Source of the DNA: Schistosoma mansoni
Taxonomy: Eukaryota; Platyhelminthes; Trematoda; Strigeidida; Schistosomatidae
Direction of reading: 5' to 3'
DNA: 64,000 nt
Assembly (NCBI RefSeq): GCF_000237925.1
Contig: NC_031496.1
Span: 15,816,571-15,880,570 of the forward strand
Part shown: positions 21,650 to 34,632 of the stretch, in pieces
How the letters are laid out: each line of letters opens with the position of its first letter
Numbering within the stretch: the stretch's first letter is position 1
Translations under genes and position numbers: made by a program
The notes under the pieces: generated by a model
Seen by the model: only the letters and a program-made list of their open reading frames with translations
Told to the model about the DNA's origin: nothing
Databases searched by the model: none

Positions 21650-24370
21650 TCTTGTTTGTTTTCCTCAGAATTGTTGAAGATTTCCCCAGACACTTCCTTG
21701 ACAATCGTGCATTTGCGCTCTATTCAAGTTTGATTTGCTGCTGGAGTCCGACGGATTAATTAATCAGATGGCTTATGTATTTGTTCTTTTGATATTGTAT
21801 CTCCAAACATCGTTAAGCTACCGATGTTGCTGGTCGAAGAATATGTACGAAATTAATTGAGAAATCTTTACTTTTCAGGCCAGATTAACGATAGAGGTTA
21901 ACCACTAAATATTATTTATTTTTTGATCAAGTTAGTAACAAAAAAAACTACTATATGACTTTCAGTGAATAGCATTCTAGTAAATATACACCAAATTTGA
22001 TCAACTGATTCTATTCTCTAAATGCAAATATTATGATGATTAGGCTACAGTTGTGACTTTACCTACGCCAATATCGATCATTCCAAAAAGTGACTTATTG
22101 TATATGCCAACTCTCTATTACATACTCAAGATTTCAACTCATTCCTAATCTATCAATTAAATTATAAAAACTATATAATTATCTTATATTATTCAGCTCT
22201 AAGGACTCACGTGGTTATACACATAAAATACAAACTTAAATAGCTACTAACAAGAAATCTTGATGTATACATAACCACGACACTTATGGCATATTTCATA
22301 ACAAATCACCGTTGTTTATGGACGGTAGAAGATGTAGCAACAGTTAATGAGTCAAAAAAGAGCAAAATCTAGGAAAACATATAACTTATTGTTTGATAAA
22401 CAAACGTTAAAAACACACAGTGATTCAGCAAAGCATAGCTATTAAAGTCTCACGTTCTTACTTATCTGCTCAATCTTAATAATATGCAGTAACAAGCGAA
22501 ACATATTTATTCTAAAAGACAGTGGTTTTTATCATTAGCAATCAACTATATTTGGCGATCTTAGTTATAAACGTAGTATCACACGTTCACTAGAGTAGTT
22601 TATTCAGTTTTAATCATATTCATAATGTTATTTCTTTTGAATTCTATTCGACATCATCTAATTAAGACAGGGTGGTGTTAATTTTGTAATATGAAATGGT
22701 TAATAGAATAACTAAGATAAAAAAAAGTTAGTCGGTAACTAACCCGCTGGTAAAGTTCATGACTGTATGAAATCAATGGTATAATAGAGTGATGCCATAG
22801 ATATTATTGATAACTGACGTTATTTTCTTAACTGTGACCAATAATTATTAGCTATATCTGATAAACTCTTATGTATTGATGGTCATCTGTACTTTGACAA
22901 TACCTACCTATACCCATTTGGTTACCTAAAGCAACTACAGACATATAACAGTAAAAATGCGTAACCTGTATTTTCATATTAACAGAATAAATAATATAGA
23001 GAGAGTATAAAAGAACTAGAAACTAATATAGTGAGACACGATTTAATATGAAGCAAAAAGCACCTAAAATTAGGATCAGATTTACGTTACCCATTGTAAA
23101 CTATTTCGAGGCTGCGAACCATAGCATTCAGTTAAATGAGTGAAACAATAATCACTATCATCAAGGATGAACTGTTAAAAACTTAAACCTCAATCAAAAA
23201 CAAAAGATTCAATACTAGAAACAAGGTTGAGCTTACGTACTCTGATTACCATCAAACAGCATTTTTAAGTTTTTTTCTGGTCGCTAAAGACAAAATGGGA
23301 GAACATTAGTATATAAATGACACGTTAAAATAACATTAAGACTTGTATACTACAAGTTGAGTAGTCTGTTACCGCACAACAGATTTAATTGGCTACCACT
23401 TACTTCTTTTGAAACTAACTGAAGAACTCCAAGGAAGGATAAGACATTTTAATAGGACAATAATCCTTTTAGTAACTAGAATCTATCGACGTTAGTCCTG
23501 AATTTACCAGTTTTCTAGAATACATCATCTTCTTGCTCATTAAATGAAGTGATTAATATGGAAAAAAAGAAAAGCATTCAAAGGCTAAACTCTGAGTAAT
23601 ATGCGTTTTCAAACATAAGTCACACTGAGGCTAATTCAATCTCATACTCTCCCTAGAAATGACCCAAGAATATCTGTTTCGAAGGAATTCATGTGATTAT
23701 GAAAGCCTAAAAATAAGGTAAGCATATTGATATTATGTGAAATAATCAAGACCCCAATAATGATTATTTGGTGAAGTGCAACCGTAATAAAATATAATAA
23801 CAAAAACTGAATAAACAAATTCAATACAGATAAATACCGTATACCATATATAAGCATTCACTTTTCAACATTAGGAAGAGTAACAATAAAATTCGATTTA
23901 TACATGTTTTGAATAGTTCATTTACTAGGGAGAAAAATCATTCAAGATATACTAACCAAAAAGTTATTATTTATTTAATAGTTATGAAGCTACAATAGAT
24001 GATTAAATACTAACCTATGAATGATAACATGAGCAAAGTGACCAAGCATATAATAATTAGTTGCGTAATACAGCCCCCTGGTCAATTGAATGAATACCAA
24101 TAGATAAAACAGACAGTCTAGCGAATGAATATATATATATATATATGAATGAAAATAAACTACTATTAATGTTCGAAATACTCCGTTATAACAGTACGAA
24201 TAGAAACTGTATATCAAACAACGTAAATATAAATAATGATAGAATCATAATCACCAAACGGTAAATATCTGTTATTAGGAGGAAAAGGAGAAAGAAAAGT
24301 ATATAATAAAGGGTAACTTTCCTAAAGCGAATTAGTTTGTATCATAGTAAGAGAATATCTATTAACAAAC
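21650..24370. other. Intergenic DNA, no feature recognised
   Basis: About 2.7 kb of AT-rich sequence with a TA microsatellite near 24129-24145. Short frames here are hydrophobic, low-complexity by-products of AT content. Confidence 0.45.
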
Positions 24371-24374
24371 TTAC

Positions 24375-26665
24375 TTAGGTCTGTTACCACTCGTGGAGGA
24401 GAATACGCCGCCCACCAGCACTCTCCACCCAACTCTGTCCTCGATAGTCATCTCCAGTTGCTATTCACCCTTCTTATGTCTGCTTCCAATTCTCGACGCA
24501 GTGTGTTCTTTGACCTTCCTATTTTCCGTTTTCTTTTAAAATTCCAAGTTAGAGCTCGCCTTGTGATGCAGTTTGATGATTTCTGAAATGTATGTCTTAT
24601 CCACCTCCAGCTTTTCTTAATTTCATCTTCAGATGGAAGCTGATTTGTCCTCTTCCACAGTAGGCCACCACTGATGGTATCCGGTCAACAGACACTGAGT
24701 ATCTTGACTAGACAATTGTTTATAAATACGTGTACATTTTTGATGGTTGTGGTTGTTCTCAAATTTCAGCTCGAAACAGTAGAACTGTCTTGACGTTCGT
24801 ACTGAAGATTGTGACTGTGATGTTGTTCGACAGTTGTTTTGAGCTCCATACGTTCTTCAACTGTGGGAATGCTATCTTTGCTTTGCCAATCCTTGCCTTT
24901 ATGTCTGCATCGGATCCTCCACCTTCATCGGTGAAGCTGACTGAATACGTGAAAGATTCTACCTCTCCTATGGTTTCAACATCAAGGGTGATTGGGTTGG
25001 TGTTCTCTGTGTTGTATTTTGGGGATCTTACTTTTTCCCTTGTTGATGTTGATGCCTACTGATACAGAGGCTACTGCTACACTGGTTGTCTTGACCTGCA
25101 TTTGTTGGTGTGTATGGAATAAAAGAGCCAAGTCATTTGCAAAGTCAAAATAGTCTAGCTGCATTCAAGCTGTCTATTGTATGTAGGGGTTACTCTTAGT
25201 ATCGAAGGATGTCCCATAAGGTTCTCCTATCCACACTGTCAAACACCTCATAGCCAAAAAAGTCGATGTATAGTGACGAGTTCCATTCAACTGATTGTTC
25301 AGCAATGATCCAGTGTCGCGATTTGGTCTGTGCACGATTGATTTTTACGGAATCCGACCTGTTGATCTCTAAGCTGTGTATGCGTTGAATCTTTCATCCG
25401 GCTCAGTAACACTCTTCTTGCAGTTGCTTTTATGTCTAACTTCAGTGCTTCAGCTGGTATATTGTCAGGTCTTGCTGCATTCCCACTCTTGATTTGTCTG
25501 ATGGCCATTCTGATTCCTTCGATTGTTGCTGGAGTGACAGCTATAGGAAGGTTTGTTTGTGTTGCTTCGATGTCCGGTGGGTTCAGCAGAGCTGGTCTAT
25601 TCAATAGTTCCTCGAAGTATCCTAATCATCTGTTCCTCTGTTATTGAATCTCAGTGATTGACTTCCTTGTCTTTGACCGGTCTCTCGCGTTTACTATATT
25701 TCTCAGCTAGTTTCTTCGATGTATCATATAGTTGTTTCACATTTCCTTCTCTGGAGGCTTTTTCCGTCGTCGTTGCTAGCTCATCCATGTATTTCCATTT
25801 GTCAGCTCTAATGCTCCTCTTCACTTGCTTGTTTGCTTCTGTGTATTCAGCTTGTGCATTGACTTTCTCTGTTCTTTTTCGATTGTTGTCAATTGCTGTC
25901 TTGTTATTCTTCCTTTTCTGAATCCTTCCCAAGGTTTCGATAGAGATCCATTCCTTATGATGATACTTCTTGCCGCCCAGCACCTCCTGACCCGTTGAAG
26001 TTAGTACTTCCTTTGTCCCTTTCCAGTTGTCTCCCACTGTAGTTTCTTTTTCTTTCAGTAGATCTTGTAAGGCCTGGAACCTGTTGTTGAGAGCTATCTT
26101 GAATTTGCTGTGTTTGTCAGTATCTAGAGTGAAAGCTGTATTGAGCCTTTGTAATGTTGTTGCCTCAGTTGTCCAGTGTGTTTTAGCTTTAATCTCACCT
26201 TTAAAAGTTATGTCGACTCCTCACTTAGTTCTTATATATTCCATTGATCTTCTGAATTTTTCAGTAATACAAATATGATCGATCTGGTTGTTTGTAGAGT
26301 GACCTGTGAGGCACACGTAGCTTTGCGTATGCGTTTGTGTGGGAATATTGTGCCGCCTATAACCATTTTGTTGAATCCACATAAATTTGCAAATCTCTTA
26401 CGGTTCTCCTTCCTTACTACCAACCAGTCCATGTCGTCTCATGATGTCTTCATATCCGGTGTTGTCCATTCCGACTTTGGCGTTTAGGTCTCCCATCAGG
26501 ATGGTGAGGTCCTTTCCTGAACAATTCTCTAGGATAGACTTCGGCCTCTCATAAAACTGATCATTGGTGATTGCATAAAATTGATTGCGATTCCCTCCTT
26601 CTTTGTTTTGGAAGATGCTTTGATGATCCTGAGCGTTCAGGAAAACTGGATTTACAAATTTGTAA
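24375..26665 (-). mobile_element. RTE-type LINE (SR2-like), 5'-truncated and broken
   Basis: On the minus strand: endonuclease C-terminal part (LTILMGDLNAKVGMDNTGYE near 26.5 kb; NKMVIGGTIFPHKRIRKAT near 26.35 kb; NQIDHICI near 26.28 kb), a linker rich in K/E (25651-26037), the reverse transcriptase start (MAIRQIKSGNAARPDNIPAE near 25.45 kb), the catalytic-loop region as YFDFANDLALLFHT near 25.15 kb (the family has YADDIALL, so the key aspartate is lost), and a 3' part to ~24.4 kb. Several frameshifts and stops interrupt it and the endonuclease N-terminus is missing. A non-autonomous remnant, moderately old. Confidence 0.88.
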
Positions 26666-26789
26666 ACGAAGAAATAAAATTTTTTAATCATATACCTTTG
26701 GAGACTGTAAACATTCCTCACCAGTTGCGAGAACAGAGCAGTTATTTTGAAACAATTATTCATGCGACTAACACAACACGGCTTTAAAA

Positions 26790-27970
26790 GGAAAATTTAC
26801 AATCAGGTTGGGTGACATGAAAATACTAGCACACAACTATGAAGATAAAATGTGTGTCCGCCGCACACCAAATTGAATAATTACTCCATGTATGCCATCT
26901 TTAAAATAAAAAGTCGCTGAAGTAAAAGCAAACCAATCACGGTAATAGCCGTCGATCTACTCGAACTTAACATGATAGTCACATGAGAGCAAATGGTATA
27001 AATAGTGCGTAAAAATGATCAATAAATAGTAGTTACTTAGAGTAATCGAGAATTGAATATAAGTTTATATTTTGATTTGTAAGCTTAAATATACGTTGGG
27101 TACGTGGTAAACAGAATGGCGATTACAGACCATTACAATTGGAGTAAAAAGTTGTCCACCGTAGTCTTTTCGCATTAAATTGTTACTGTCAACAAAATCA
27201 GCAACCAATTACCAAACTAAGAAACGTCCCGCAATTTTATTAAAACACGCTCTATTTGTGTATTTATTTAGGCTGACCGATTTCCGACAGGTTGGTGAAG
27301 AGTATTTTCTATGGAATAGTCCAATCTAAACATCCAAGGGACTGGCGATGCGTACTCATGTGAAGAGAAGACAATTTCATCGATTAACACTGATTTCCTT
27401 CCCTTTATCCAACAATAATTCGAAATCCCACTTACAGTTCTGTTCTGATGCATCATTGAACCACTGAAGGATGATATGTGGCTGAGTAGCTCAGATGCCT
27501 GAATCGAAATGTCGTCTATATAACTGAAGCCACAAACTCCAAATATATATATATATATATATATAGTACAACAGAAATATCAATCGATTGGTTAACATTC
27601 ACATGAAAATTTTCTCTCAACCTTGAATAACTATAAGTTGGTTATTAAAATGATTGAAGAGCGATAGTTGGTATAAACTAACAATATTGAGCGATTTTTT
27701 TTCAGTATATCTTCAATACCTATACTTCTGGTTGGATTTATTTGACTGGTAACAAATACGGTGATCCTCAGGTTGACAAGTAACTAAATTTAGAAAAAAA
27801 ACTAGATTTGAAAGAACGTAGACAAGCTAAGATACAGAGGCATTGTCCCATGTTTCTTTGTATATACGTATGTAGACAGGCAAGACTGAAGTTCCTCAGC
27901 ATTAAGATATGAAAAATACTCATTTCTTGCAAAATATCATGTTAAGCTGACTACCTATTCTGCATTTTCA
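26790..27970. other. Intergenic DNA with TA microsatellite
   Basis: AT-rich; TA run at about 27545-27565. A tRNA-like phrase near 27480 (GCTGAGTAGCTCAGATG) has no matching box B and is not called a tRNA. Confidence 0.4.
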
Positions 27971-27999
27971 TAACACGACCAATAGTACATTGGCGACAT

Positions 28000-28660
28000 A
28001 ACTAACCGGGGGCGACACTTGGAAACCGGACGGTTATTTGTTTCAACCACATCCTAAATCGTCAGAAGTGCTCCATCTAACCCAAAAATAAATCACCTGA
28101 CGAAATCAACTAACCTTGGTACAAGGAAGCACCAGATACATATGCGCCACATAAATCTCATTCGATTTGTATGAGGGCTGTGATACTGCCTACGTGCCCA
28201 AACTGAAGCAGGTGGTCCTCTTAGGGGGCCACACCCGGAGCCTTTGACCTAAAGATCTGATCAACAAGGCAGTGGAGCATCGTGAGGAGATGCAGTTCAA
28301 TGGTAGCCGGTGACCAACGATTGATTCATACGCCATTTGTTCCCTCAGGATACTGGAGCCCATGTGCACCATTGGTTTGGAATCAGGGTTTCCAACTCCC
28401 CTAGATTGACTTTCCGTGTCCACCAACCCGGTTAAAGCGCCAGACATTCGCTTTTCGTTCTCTCGATTTCGTAAACAATAGTAATGCCACGAGAAGGCAG
28501 TGAGTAGGACTTCCCTGGCAGAGGCTATATACGCGTGGCCATGTGAGAGCATTTCGAGAGGGAGAGCAGACTCTCCCCACTCTCGGCCGTACCAGGGCAT
28601 TTGGAGGCCTAACTTTTGATATAACGAATGGGTTGAAATATTCCCCTTCCATGTATACTT
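28000..28660. repeat. GC-rich block, probable unidentified repeat
   Basis: About 650 bp clearly richer in G/C than the flanks, open on the minus strand for up to 136 codons in one frame and 83 in another. It includes runs such as GGTCAAAGGCTCCGGGTGTG (minus). Neither frame resembles a family known to me. The composition contrast and overlapping open frames suggest an inserted repeat rather than a host exon. Confidence 0.4.
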
Positions 28661-28699
28661 CAGTAATACGTTAATACGATGAGATTCGCCACACTATAT

Positions 28700-30890
28700 C
28701 AGATCCAGAATAAAGAACCAGAGTCCGACTAGATAATACTTTTCAACACAATTACAAGGCGCTCTTTGGGAGTTGGAGTGGAAACACATTATACAAAAAG
28801 AAATCACATCTTTAATAATCAGTAGGCTAAGTTCCTGTTTGTCCACGATCAGTGACTAATCATATTTTACTTTCACTACCACATATCATTTTCTCGTCGT
28901 AAACACAGGCGATAATTTTTAGCATTGTACACTACAGAAAATGATCTCATTTTTAGGAATTATAAATATTGTCCTACTTCCTTATTATCTTAAGATTTAC
29001 ATATTCGTATAGATTTCCTGAAGTGCTACACAGAGACGCATCTGGTACAATTCAAGTTAACATCGGGAAAATGATACTGGATAAAATTTGCTTAATGCAG
29101 CATAAGTTTGTCAAGCGTTGTCACAAGTAGTATTTTAAAAATAATTGTCCTACTGAAATTACGAAAGATGAATGATTAAAGGAATTTCTCAGACATTGAA
29201 AACCCAAGTTATCCAGAGAAAAAACTAGATCCTGACAATACTCGACGCCAGCAAACTGCAGTCAACCAATATGTGTAGGACTTACGAAGTGCTATACCTT
29301 CAATTAACCCAAGTTAGTACGATACAATCCATTAGAATACATCTGAATGTTAACTAGGGACCAGTTATGTGAGTTTTCTACTGTTTCGCCTCATATAATC
29401 CTTGTACCTACTAAACCGTAAAACGCTGGTACTTAATACAGATTCGGACGAGTGAAGTGAGATTTATTCACTCATCAACTTACAAGTGATTTCGTTTCAG
29501 TTATATATTGGTACATTAATAGTTTCATTAAGTTTCTAATATAAATATACGCAATCAGTTGGCAAAGTTTTTGCCGGAAATTTTCTCCGTTGTTTTCAGA
29601 TATCAAGTGGAAATGATTAGTTTAGATTTTATTTAATTGTTACAACCGACCGAAACACTGTATCGGATAGGGGTTGGCATAAAAACCGTATGTAAATGAT
29701 ACGAAACCCATGAGGCTTAACAGTCAGGTATCAGTTAGCTGAAGAATCAGTGATCATTAACTAATTTTCTTCAATCCTCTGTGAAAAAAAACATTAATTA
29801 TCATGGTGCGACCGTACGGACCATTTGAGACTAATTAAAACTGATCTTCTTGGGAACAATAGTAACAGGAAAGTTTAATCTGTTTCTGAGAGGGGTAACG
29901 TACAGTTTCTGAGATCTACTTCTTTTAACTCCACTTTATAAACAAAATGAAGCAACATAGGGAAGGATGATTACAATAAAACTTCGTCTCTTGGCAGTAA
30001 TTACTTAGTCTTAAGACTCTCTTTAATTAACTTTTCCCGAGTGACCAAAACTGATCAGAAAGTACTCAATTACGGTATGAATAAATGAAACAAACAATGT
30101 GACCCTTGGGATGTTTGGAACCAACAAAACGCTCCCACTAAAACTCAGCTGCTGCACAATGCAAGATACAAAAAGTGTAACATCAGTACAGAAACTTAAT
30201 TATGTTTATTCCATATCTAAACTATGAGTGTTCTCTGTAACTTGTCAGCAATACTTGTGTAATGGTATGACATTTCTGAGCAACTATATAATAAGTATGC
30301 AGTACCCGACTTTCATCGATTAACTGTAATGTAAAACAGAACTAAGTGCTGAATACTCTCAACCGAATTACCAGGATCCAAAACAAGGAAAACGAGGTTT
30401 TACAAAAATCCAGCACATCTGAGAACAAAAGTAGTAGTTTTTAGGATAACATGCACTAATCTCGTGAACTTCATAAGAAAAATAGTAAAATGTTAAGTTA
30501 AACAAACGCCTCATCGAAAAAAATAACGGGTCTCAAAATCTCAGAGCATTAAAACGATAGAACAACCAAAAGATGTTGCTTTCAAAACATTGTGATAATC
30601 AAAAGACTTTCACCACACATTGGAAATCAGTTCTGTTAAGTGAAAGTCAACCACACCTATCAAAGATAATTCATCAAGGCTACCTGTTATAATAGGAGGA
30701 AAATAAGCACGTGATACTTTCCATTAGAAATAGAAACTTATCAAAAATTAATGTACAGTCAACCACTAATCTCCCATTGCTGTTCTTCGAAATTGTTCAA
30801 AATATCACTTTCCAGAGATACTAAGCATTAATCATTACTTTCGTAAGATGAAAATTAATAGATAAACTGATGAAAACCGATTTGATAGTT
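28700..30890. other. Region downstream of CDV3, nothing recognised
   Basis: AT-rich DNA following the CDV3 stop (minus strand). The part nearest 30.89 kb should hold the CDV3 3' UTR; no clear poly(A) signal was picked. No other feature seen. Confidence 0.4.
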
Positions 30891-30894
30891 AGTC

Positions 30895-30964
30895 TCAGGT
30901 TTCACTAAATGCTGTGAATCGGTTTTTTAAGTCGATTTCTAGCCCAGGCGTCTCGCGTACATCT
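30895..30964 (-). CDS. CDV3: CDV3 exon 4 (C-terminus)
   Basis: Strong acceptor CATTTCTTTTTCAG, 70 nt, reading DVRETPGLEIDLKNRFTAFS then ET and stop TGA. The C-terminal LKNRFTAF motif parallels the conserved LDNQYAVL end of animal CDV3. Confidence 0.85.
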
Positions 30965-33772
30965 CTGAAAAAGAAATGAAAACATCCAGTTTTTAGTGCA
31001 TCGAGAATAGTTTATTGTCTACTCGAGAATAATTACCAGGTTGCTTGGACTATGAATTACCGAAAGACAATAATTTAAAAAATATATCCAGCTATACATA
31101 AACAGTCCATATGGTTTTATAGTTACAGCACCAATATGACAATGGAACTAATACAATTGGCGTAGTACCAATAAACGGCTACACGATATGTCAGCAGAGA
31201 ACAACTGAACTCAGAGCTGAGAAGGCTGATCGCAAGATAGTCTAGGTCCCGATGGACAACAGTAACGAAAGCATCTAGTCCATGAATGAGTTTCCGCATT
31301 TCGAAAGCCAATTTAGTGGTAAGTTGTGAATAACTCACTGCAAGAATTGAATGTAATACTTAAATATATACATCAATGACTGAATCCAATTTGGAGATTC
31401 AAATTGATTTTTTTCATTTGATTCTATCTATATCTAATGAAAACTGGTTAAGGTCTTATAGGTGGAGAATGTTTTGGAAGAAATCACTAGTTTCTATGAC
31501 GTAAATGAGTTTAAAATAACGAAGGATAAATGCCCACAAGGTTATAAATATAACTTACTTGTAAGTCTTCACATTTACATTTCTAGACCATCCATTTGTG
31601 TTTTCTGAAACTGTGTGGAAACTTGCATCTGAGGAATTCGGCGGCAGATGTCCAGCAGGATTGTTAGTGGGATTGACACTGATAATATTTCCTCTAGCCC
31701 AACCGCCAGCTGAAGAAGCGGTTTCACGAAGTCCTGGGTTTTCAGTAAATCTTTTAAATCCTGGATCTATATCTGAACAAAAAGGTGGATCGTTATGAGG
31801 CCGGAAGCCATCTCCTGTATAACCTGGACCCATACTTTTGAAACCTGGAGCCCCTGTCTGTCGCAAACTCGGTGGGACATATGCGGACGTTGCGGTACTG
31901 ATGGCTATTGGTAATGCACTAGATACTGGATTAGCACGACGCACACCTGCCTGTTGCCAAGGTACGTTCTTATCATCATTATCATTACTTGGTTCAGTTT
32001 CCTTCTTCTGAGGTTCATTTACAGATGCATCTAAGGTAGGAAAATCCATTGAACTGGTTACATTTGGCTTTGGGGCTACAGGACCACAACCACTGCCTCC
32101 TAGTCTCAATGGAGCAGGAATGTAGACGTTAGGTTTAGGTGGTGGTTGTACAACTGCTTCTACGGGTTCGGCTACAAATACGAATGTTTGGTAGAGAACA
32201 AAATGTCAATTGAGAAAAAGAGCACGGGTGGAAAGTATCAAAACAACCAATAACTTGACGAGCAACTGATATTCAAAGGACTTGAGAGATACTTACACTA
32301 ATGGTTACGAAGGTAACCACTCTATGTAAAAAAAAACTATAGTAACGTTCATTCACCTGAAGACAAAGAATCAGAAACGATATACTATTTGAGAAAATGA
32401 CGGAACCAAGTTGTGCTTTAGGTCTAAATGATATAGTATAATTAAAGATCCGAATTACATGCTAATTTTGATTCACGTTAAAAGACTAGAGTACCATTTA
32501 GAATATCAAGACCAAATGTAGCTTTAGCTACTTGAAACCAGAGTGCAAGGTTATTTGAGAAAATAAATTGAGAACTACGCAGTTTTCATTGAAAACTATC
32601 GTCTAAACATCTGAATACACCTCTCTGGCCTTATTATAAAAACAGGGTGCGATAACGTAATTTGGTAAGACCTTGTTCCAGGCTGAACATCTCACATATG
32701 TAGGTAGGATAACAACTACGATACGAAACTATAAGGAAGTGGAAACGCCATACATAATATAAAACATGGTACGGATGAGCATGCCTAAATTACCATACAC
32801 CAAAAGTGAGTGGTCAAGGAGATTATATAACATCAAACACAACCGAGCTAAACGAGGACATTATGGTTCACAAAGATTAACCTTACTGTCTACATTATGT
32901 CAATAAAATTACCTAACACACTCATCTCGCTCTACGATTGGTTATTGCGGTTAAAGCCTGTGGAATACTCTTCCTGGCCTAGACTTATCTGTTGGTACCA
33001 CATGCGTACTCTAGCAAAGGATGTAGATGTGAACGTTGAAGATGACCAACACTTGACGGGTATCGCCATTTGCACACCAGGAGATAAGATGTTTATTCGC
33101 AAAAGATTACAGTTTCACATTAAAAACGATAACCGCTACTATATTTGTCAAGGATATGTGTCAGCGCAAGATATTGAGTGAGGTCAAAAACAGACTTATA
33201 ACTCACTGATAGTTCACTGTTGTAAGAGCAGCTTTATCAGATTGGTGGTTGGGATCAAAACCTAACCTAAGTTCACTTTGGCAGCTATTAACCTCATTTC
33301 AAAGTAAGTGGATAAAGACAAGCCTAATTAGTGTGACGTGTCGAAGTAAGAATAATTAAAATAAACACCCAGTAAAAACTTACGAGCTTCGACTGGCTTT
33401 GCAGCCCAAACCTTTTTCTCCACCACAGATTCACCATCACCTTCACGAGAATCTTTGGTTTTAGACAAATTTTTAGCAGAATCGTCAGTTATGGTTGAGG
33501 ACAGATTGTACACCCGAATGTTCTGAAGATCTATTTCTTTTTCGTCGTCTATAATTTCCCACTCGTCATCTTTCTAATTTAAAAACCATACAGTAGATAA
33601 GTTACCAACTCACCTCAGAACTAATAGCCTTGTTCTCTTGTGGAGCATTAGATTCCGGGTAGGATTTGAGTACTTCACCCCCTTTTGTGAGCAAGTCCAT
33701 TAGTTCCGTTGGGTTTTGTTTTTTCTTAGACTTTTTCTTATTTTGTTTAGCAAAAAAGTCATTCAACGACAT
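30895..33772 (-). CDS. CDV3: CDV3 homologue, complete, four exons, 343 aa
   Basis: Exons on the minus strand: 33772-33614, 33573-33384, 32171-31559, 30964-30895. They sum to 1032 nt, in frame, ending TGA. The N-terminus MSLNDFFAKQNKKKSKKKQ matches the CDV3 hallmark SLDNFFAKRDKKKKK. Exon 2 opens KDDEWEIIDDEKEIDLQNIR (mammalian KDEDEWKELEQKEVDYSGLR). Exon 3 has PNVYIPAPLRLGG (mammalian VYRPPGARL) and MDFPTL (QFPSL). The end EIDLKNRFTAFSET resembles LQLDNQYAVLEN. CDV3 is a small, largely disordered, charged protein named from carnitine-deficiency studies; its molecular role is poorly known. The schistosome version is longer through a G/N/P-rich stretch in exon 3. Introns are 40, 1212 and 594 nt, growing after the first. 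Confidence 0.92.
31559..32171 (-). CDS. CDV3: CDV3 exon 3 (proline/glycine/asparagine-rich)
   Basis: Acceptor GTATTTGTAG. Begins PEPVEAVVQPPPKPNVYIPA, then low-complexity sequence with MDFPTLD, VPWQQAG, YVPPSLRQTGAPG and a WARGN/WSRN pair. Ends phase 2 at ACTTACAA|GTAAGT. Read without splicing the frame stops within two codons (AAG TAA), giving a 321-aa product in place of 343. Confidence 0.88.
33384..33573 (-). CDS. CDV3: CDV3 exon 2 (acidic DEWE segment)
   Basis: Acceptor TTTTTAAATTAG, first residues KDDEWEIIDDEKEIDLQNIR, then a serine/lysine stretch and VEKKVWAAKPVEA. Ends in phase 1 at GCTC|GTAAGT. The tryptophan in an acidic context is the conserved CDV3 core. Confidence 0.9.
33614..33772 (-). 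CDS. CDV3: CDV3 exon 1 (start, 53 aa)
   Basis: ATG at 33772-33770 begins MSLNDFFAKQ, followed by a lysine-rich run. The exon ends TCTGAG|GTGAGT in phase 0. The next intron (33574-33613) is only 40 nt. This start is chosen because the family signature begins right after the methionine. Confidence 0.92.
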
Positions 33773-34432
33773 CCCGAAACACCCAGAACAGGTTACGGTT
33801 ACAGATTAGAATGCGCTAAAAAACTGCCTACGAATCGCCGCCGAAATTGGCTGAACTTAAGAAAACAAAAACAAGTAAAAAAAAATGATGATTCGCAATT
33901 CTTATTGTATGTTTTTTCATCATTTTTTGAGGTTAGCAATCAATTTGTTTTATCTATCTGTTTCTTCCGGGTTTAAATGAAACCGTGACAAGTTTAAGAA
34001 ATAATGCAATAAAAATGAGGAGTTCCCTAACTTCTGTAATCCAGCAAAGGTTTTTAATCTACTGTTTCGCTGCAGGGCGAAGTTTCATATTCTAAGAAAC
34101 ACACCTTCAAAAGGAGAGTACCAGATGTGATTGAAATCATATCAAAAAGACTGTAGCACTAAATGAATCACCAATATCAATAGTTCCGTAAGTCTTCGAC
34201 ATTGATTCAGACCTTATTAGTTTTACTGGACACACCCTAGCTGAAAACGCCTGGTCACACATCCATGCCATATCATTATTCGGTACATCGTGCTACTCCG
34301 TCCTCTCAACATATAGCCAGCGTAGATCACACACTTCTTGATGTACCAACTCCCTTACATATTTATCTTTGAACTTCTTTCTTGACTCCTAGTTTAACTG
34401 GTTCTGTGGTACTTTGGTCATTAAGGGTGTTA

Positions 34433-34632
34433 NNNNNNNNNNNNNNNNNNNNNNNNNNNNNNNNNNNNNNNNNNNNNNNNNNNNNNNNNNNNNNNNNNNN
34501 NNNNNNNNNNNNNNNNNNNNNNNNNNNNNNNNNNNNNNNNNNNNNNNNNNNNNNNNNNNNNNNNNNNNNNNNNNNNNNNNNNNNNNNNNNNNNNNNNNNN
34601 NNNNNNNNNNNNNNNNNNNNNNNNNNNNNNNN
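34433..34632. other. Assembly gap of 200 N between two copies of a ~64-bp repeat
   Basis: Exactly 200 N, so a placeholder size. The left flank (34367-34432) and right flank (34634-34699) both read as TTGAACTT(C/T)CTTTC, TGACTCCTAGTT(T)AACTGG, TTCTGTGG and TTTGGTCATTAAGG(G)TGTTA with only a few differences. The gap therefore probably hides a tandem array or is a duplicated contig end. Confidence 0.85.

Noticed and set aside
27480-27515. tRNA-like phrase GCTGAGTAGCTCAGATG
   Set aside because: No box B at the right distance, no hammerhead, and a TA microsatellite follows.
28190-28600. 136-codon minus frame as a host gene
   Set aside because: No start context, splice sites or family resemblance; it overlaps another open frame in a GC-rich block, more like a repeat.
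33716-33976. 86-codon plus frame at the CDV3 start
   Set aside because: Antisense to CDV3 exon 1 and its lysine codons; no family match.
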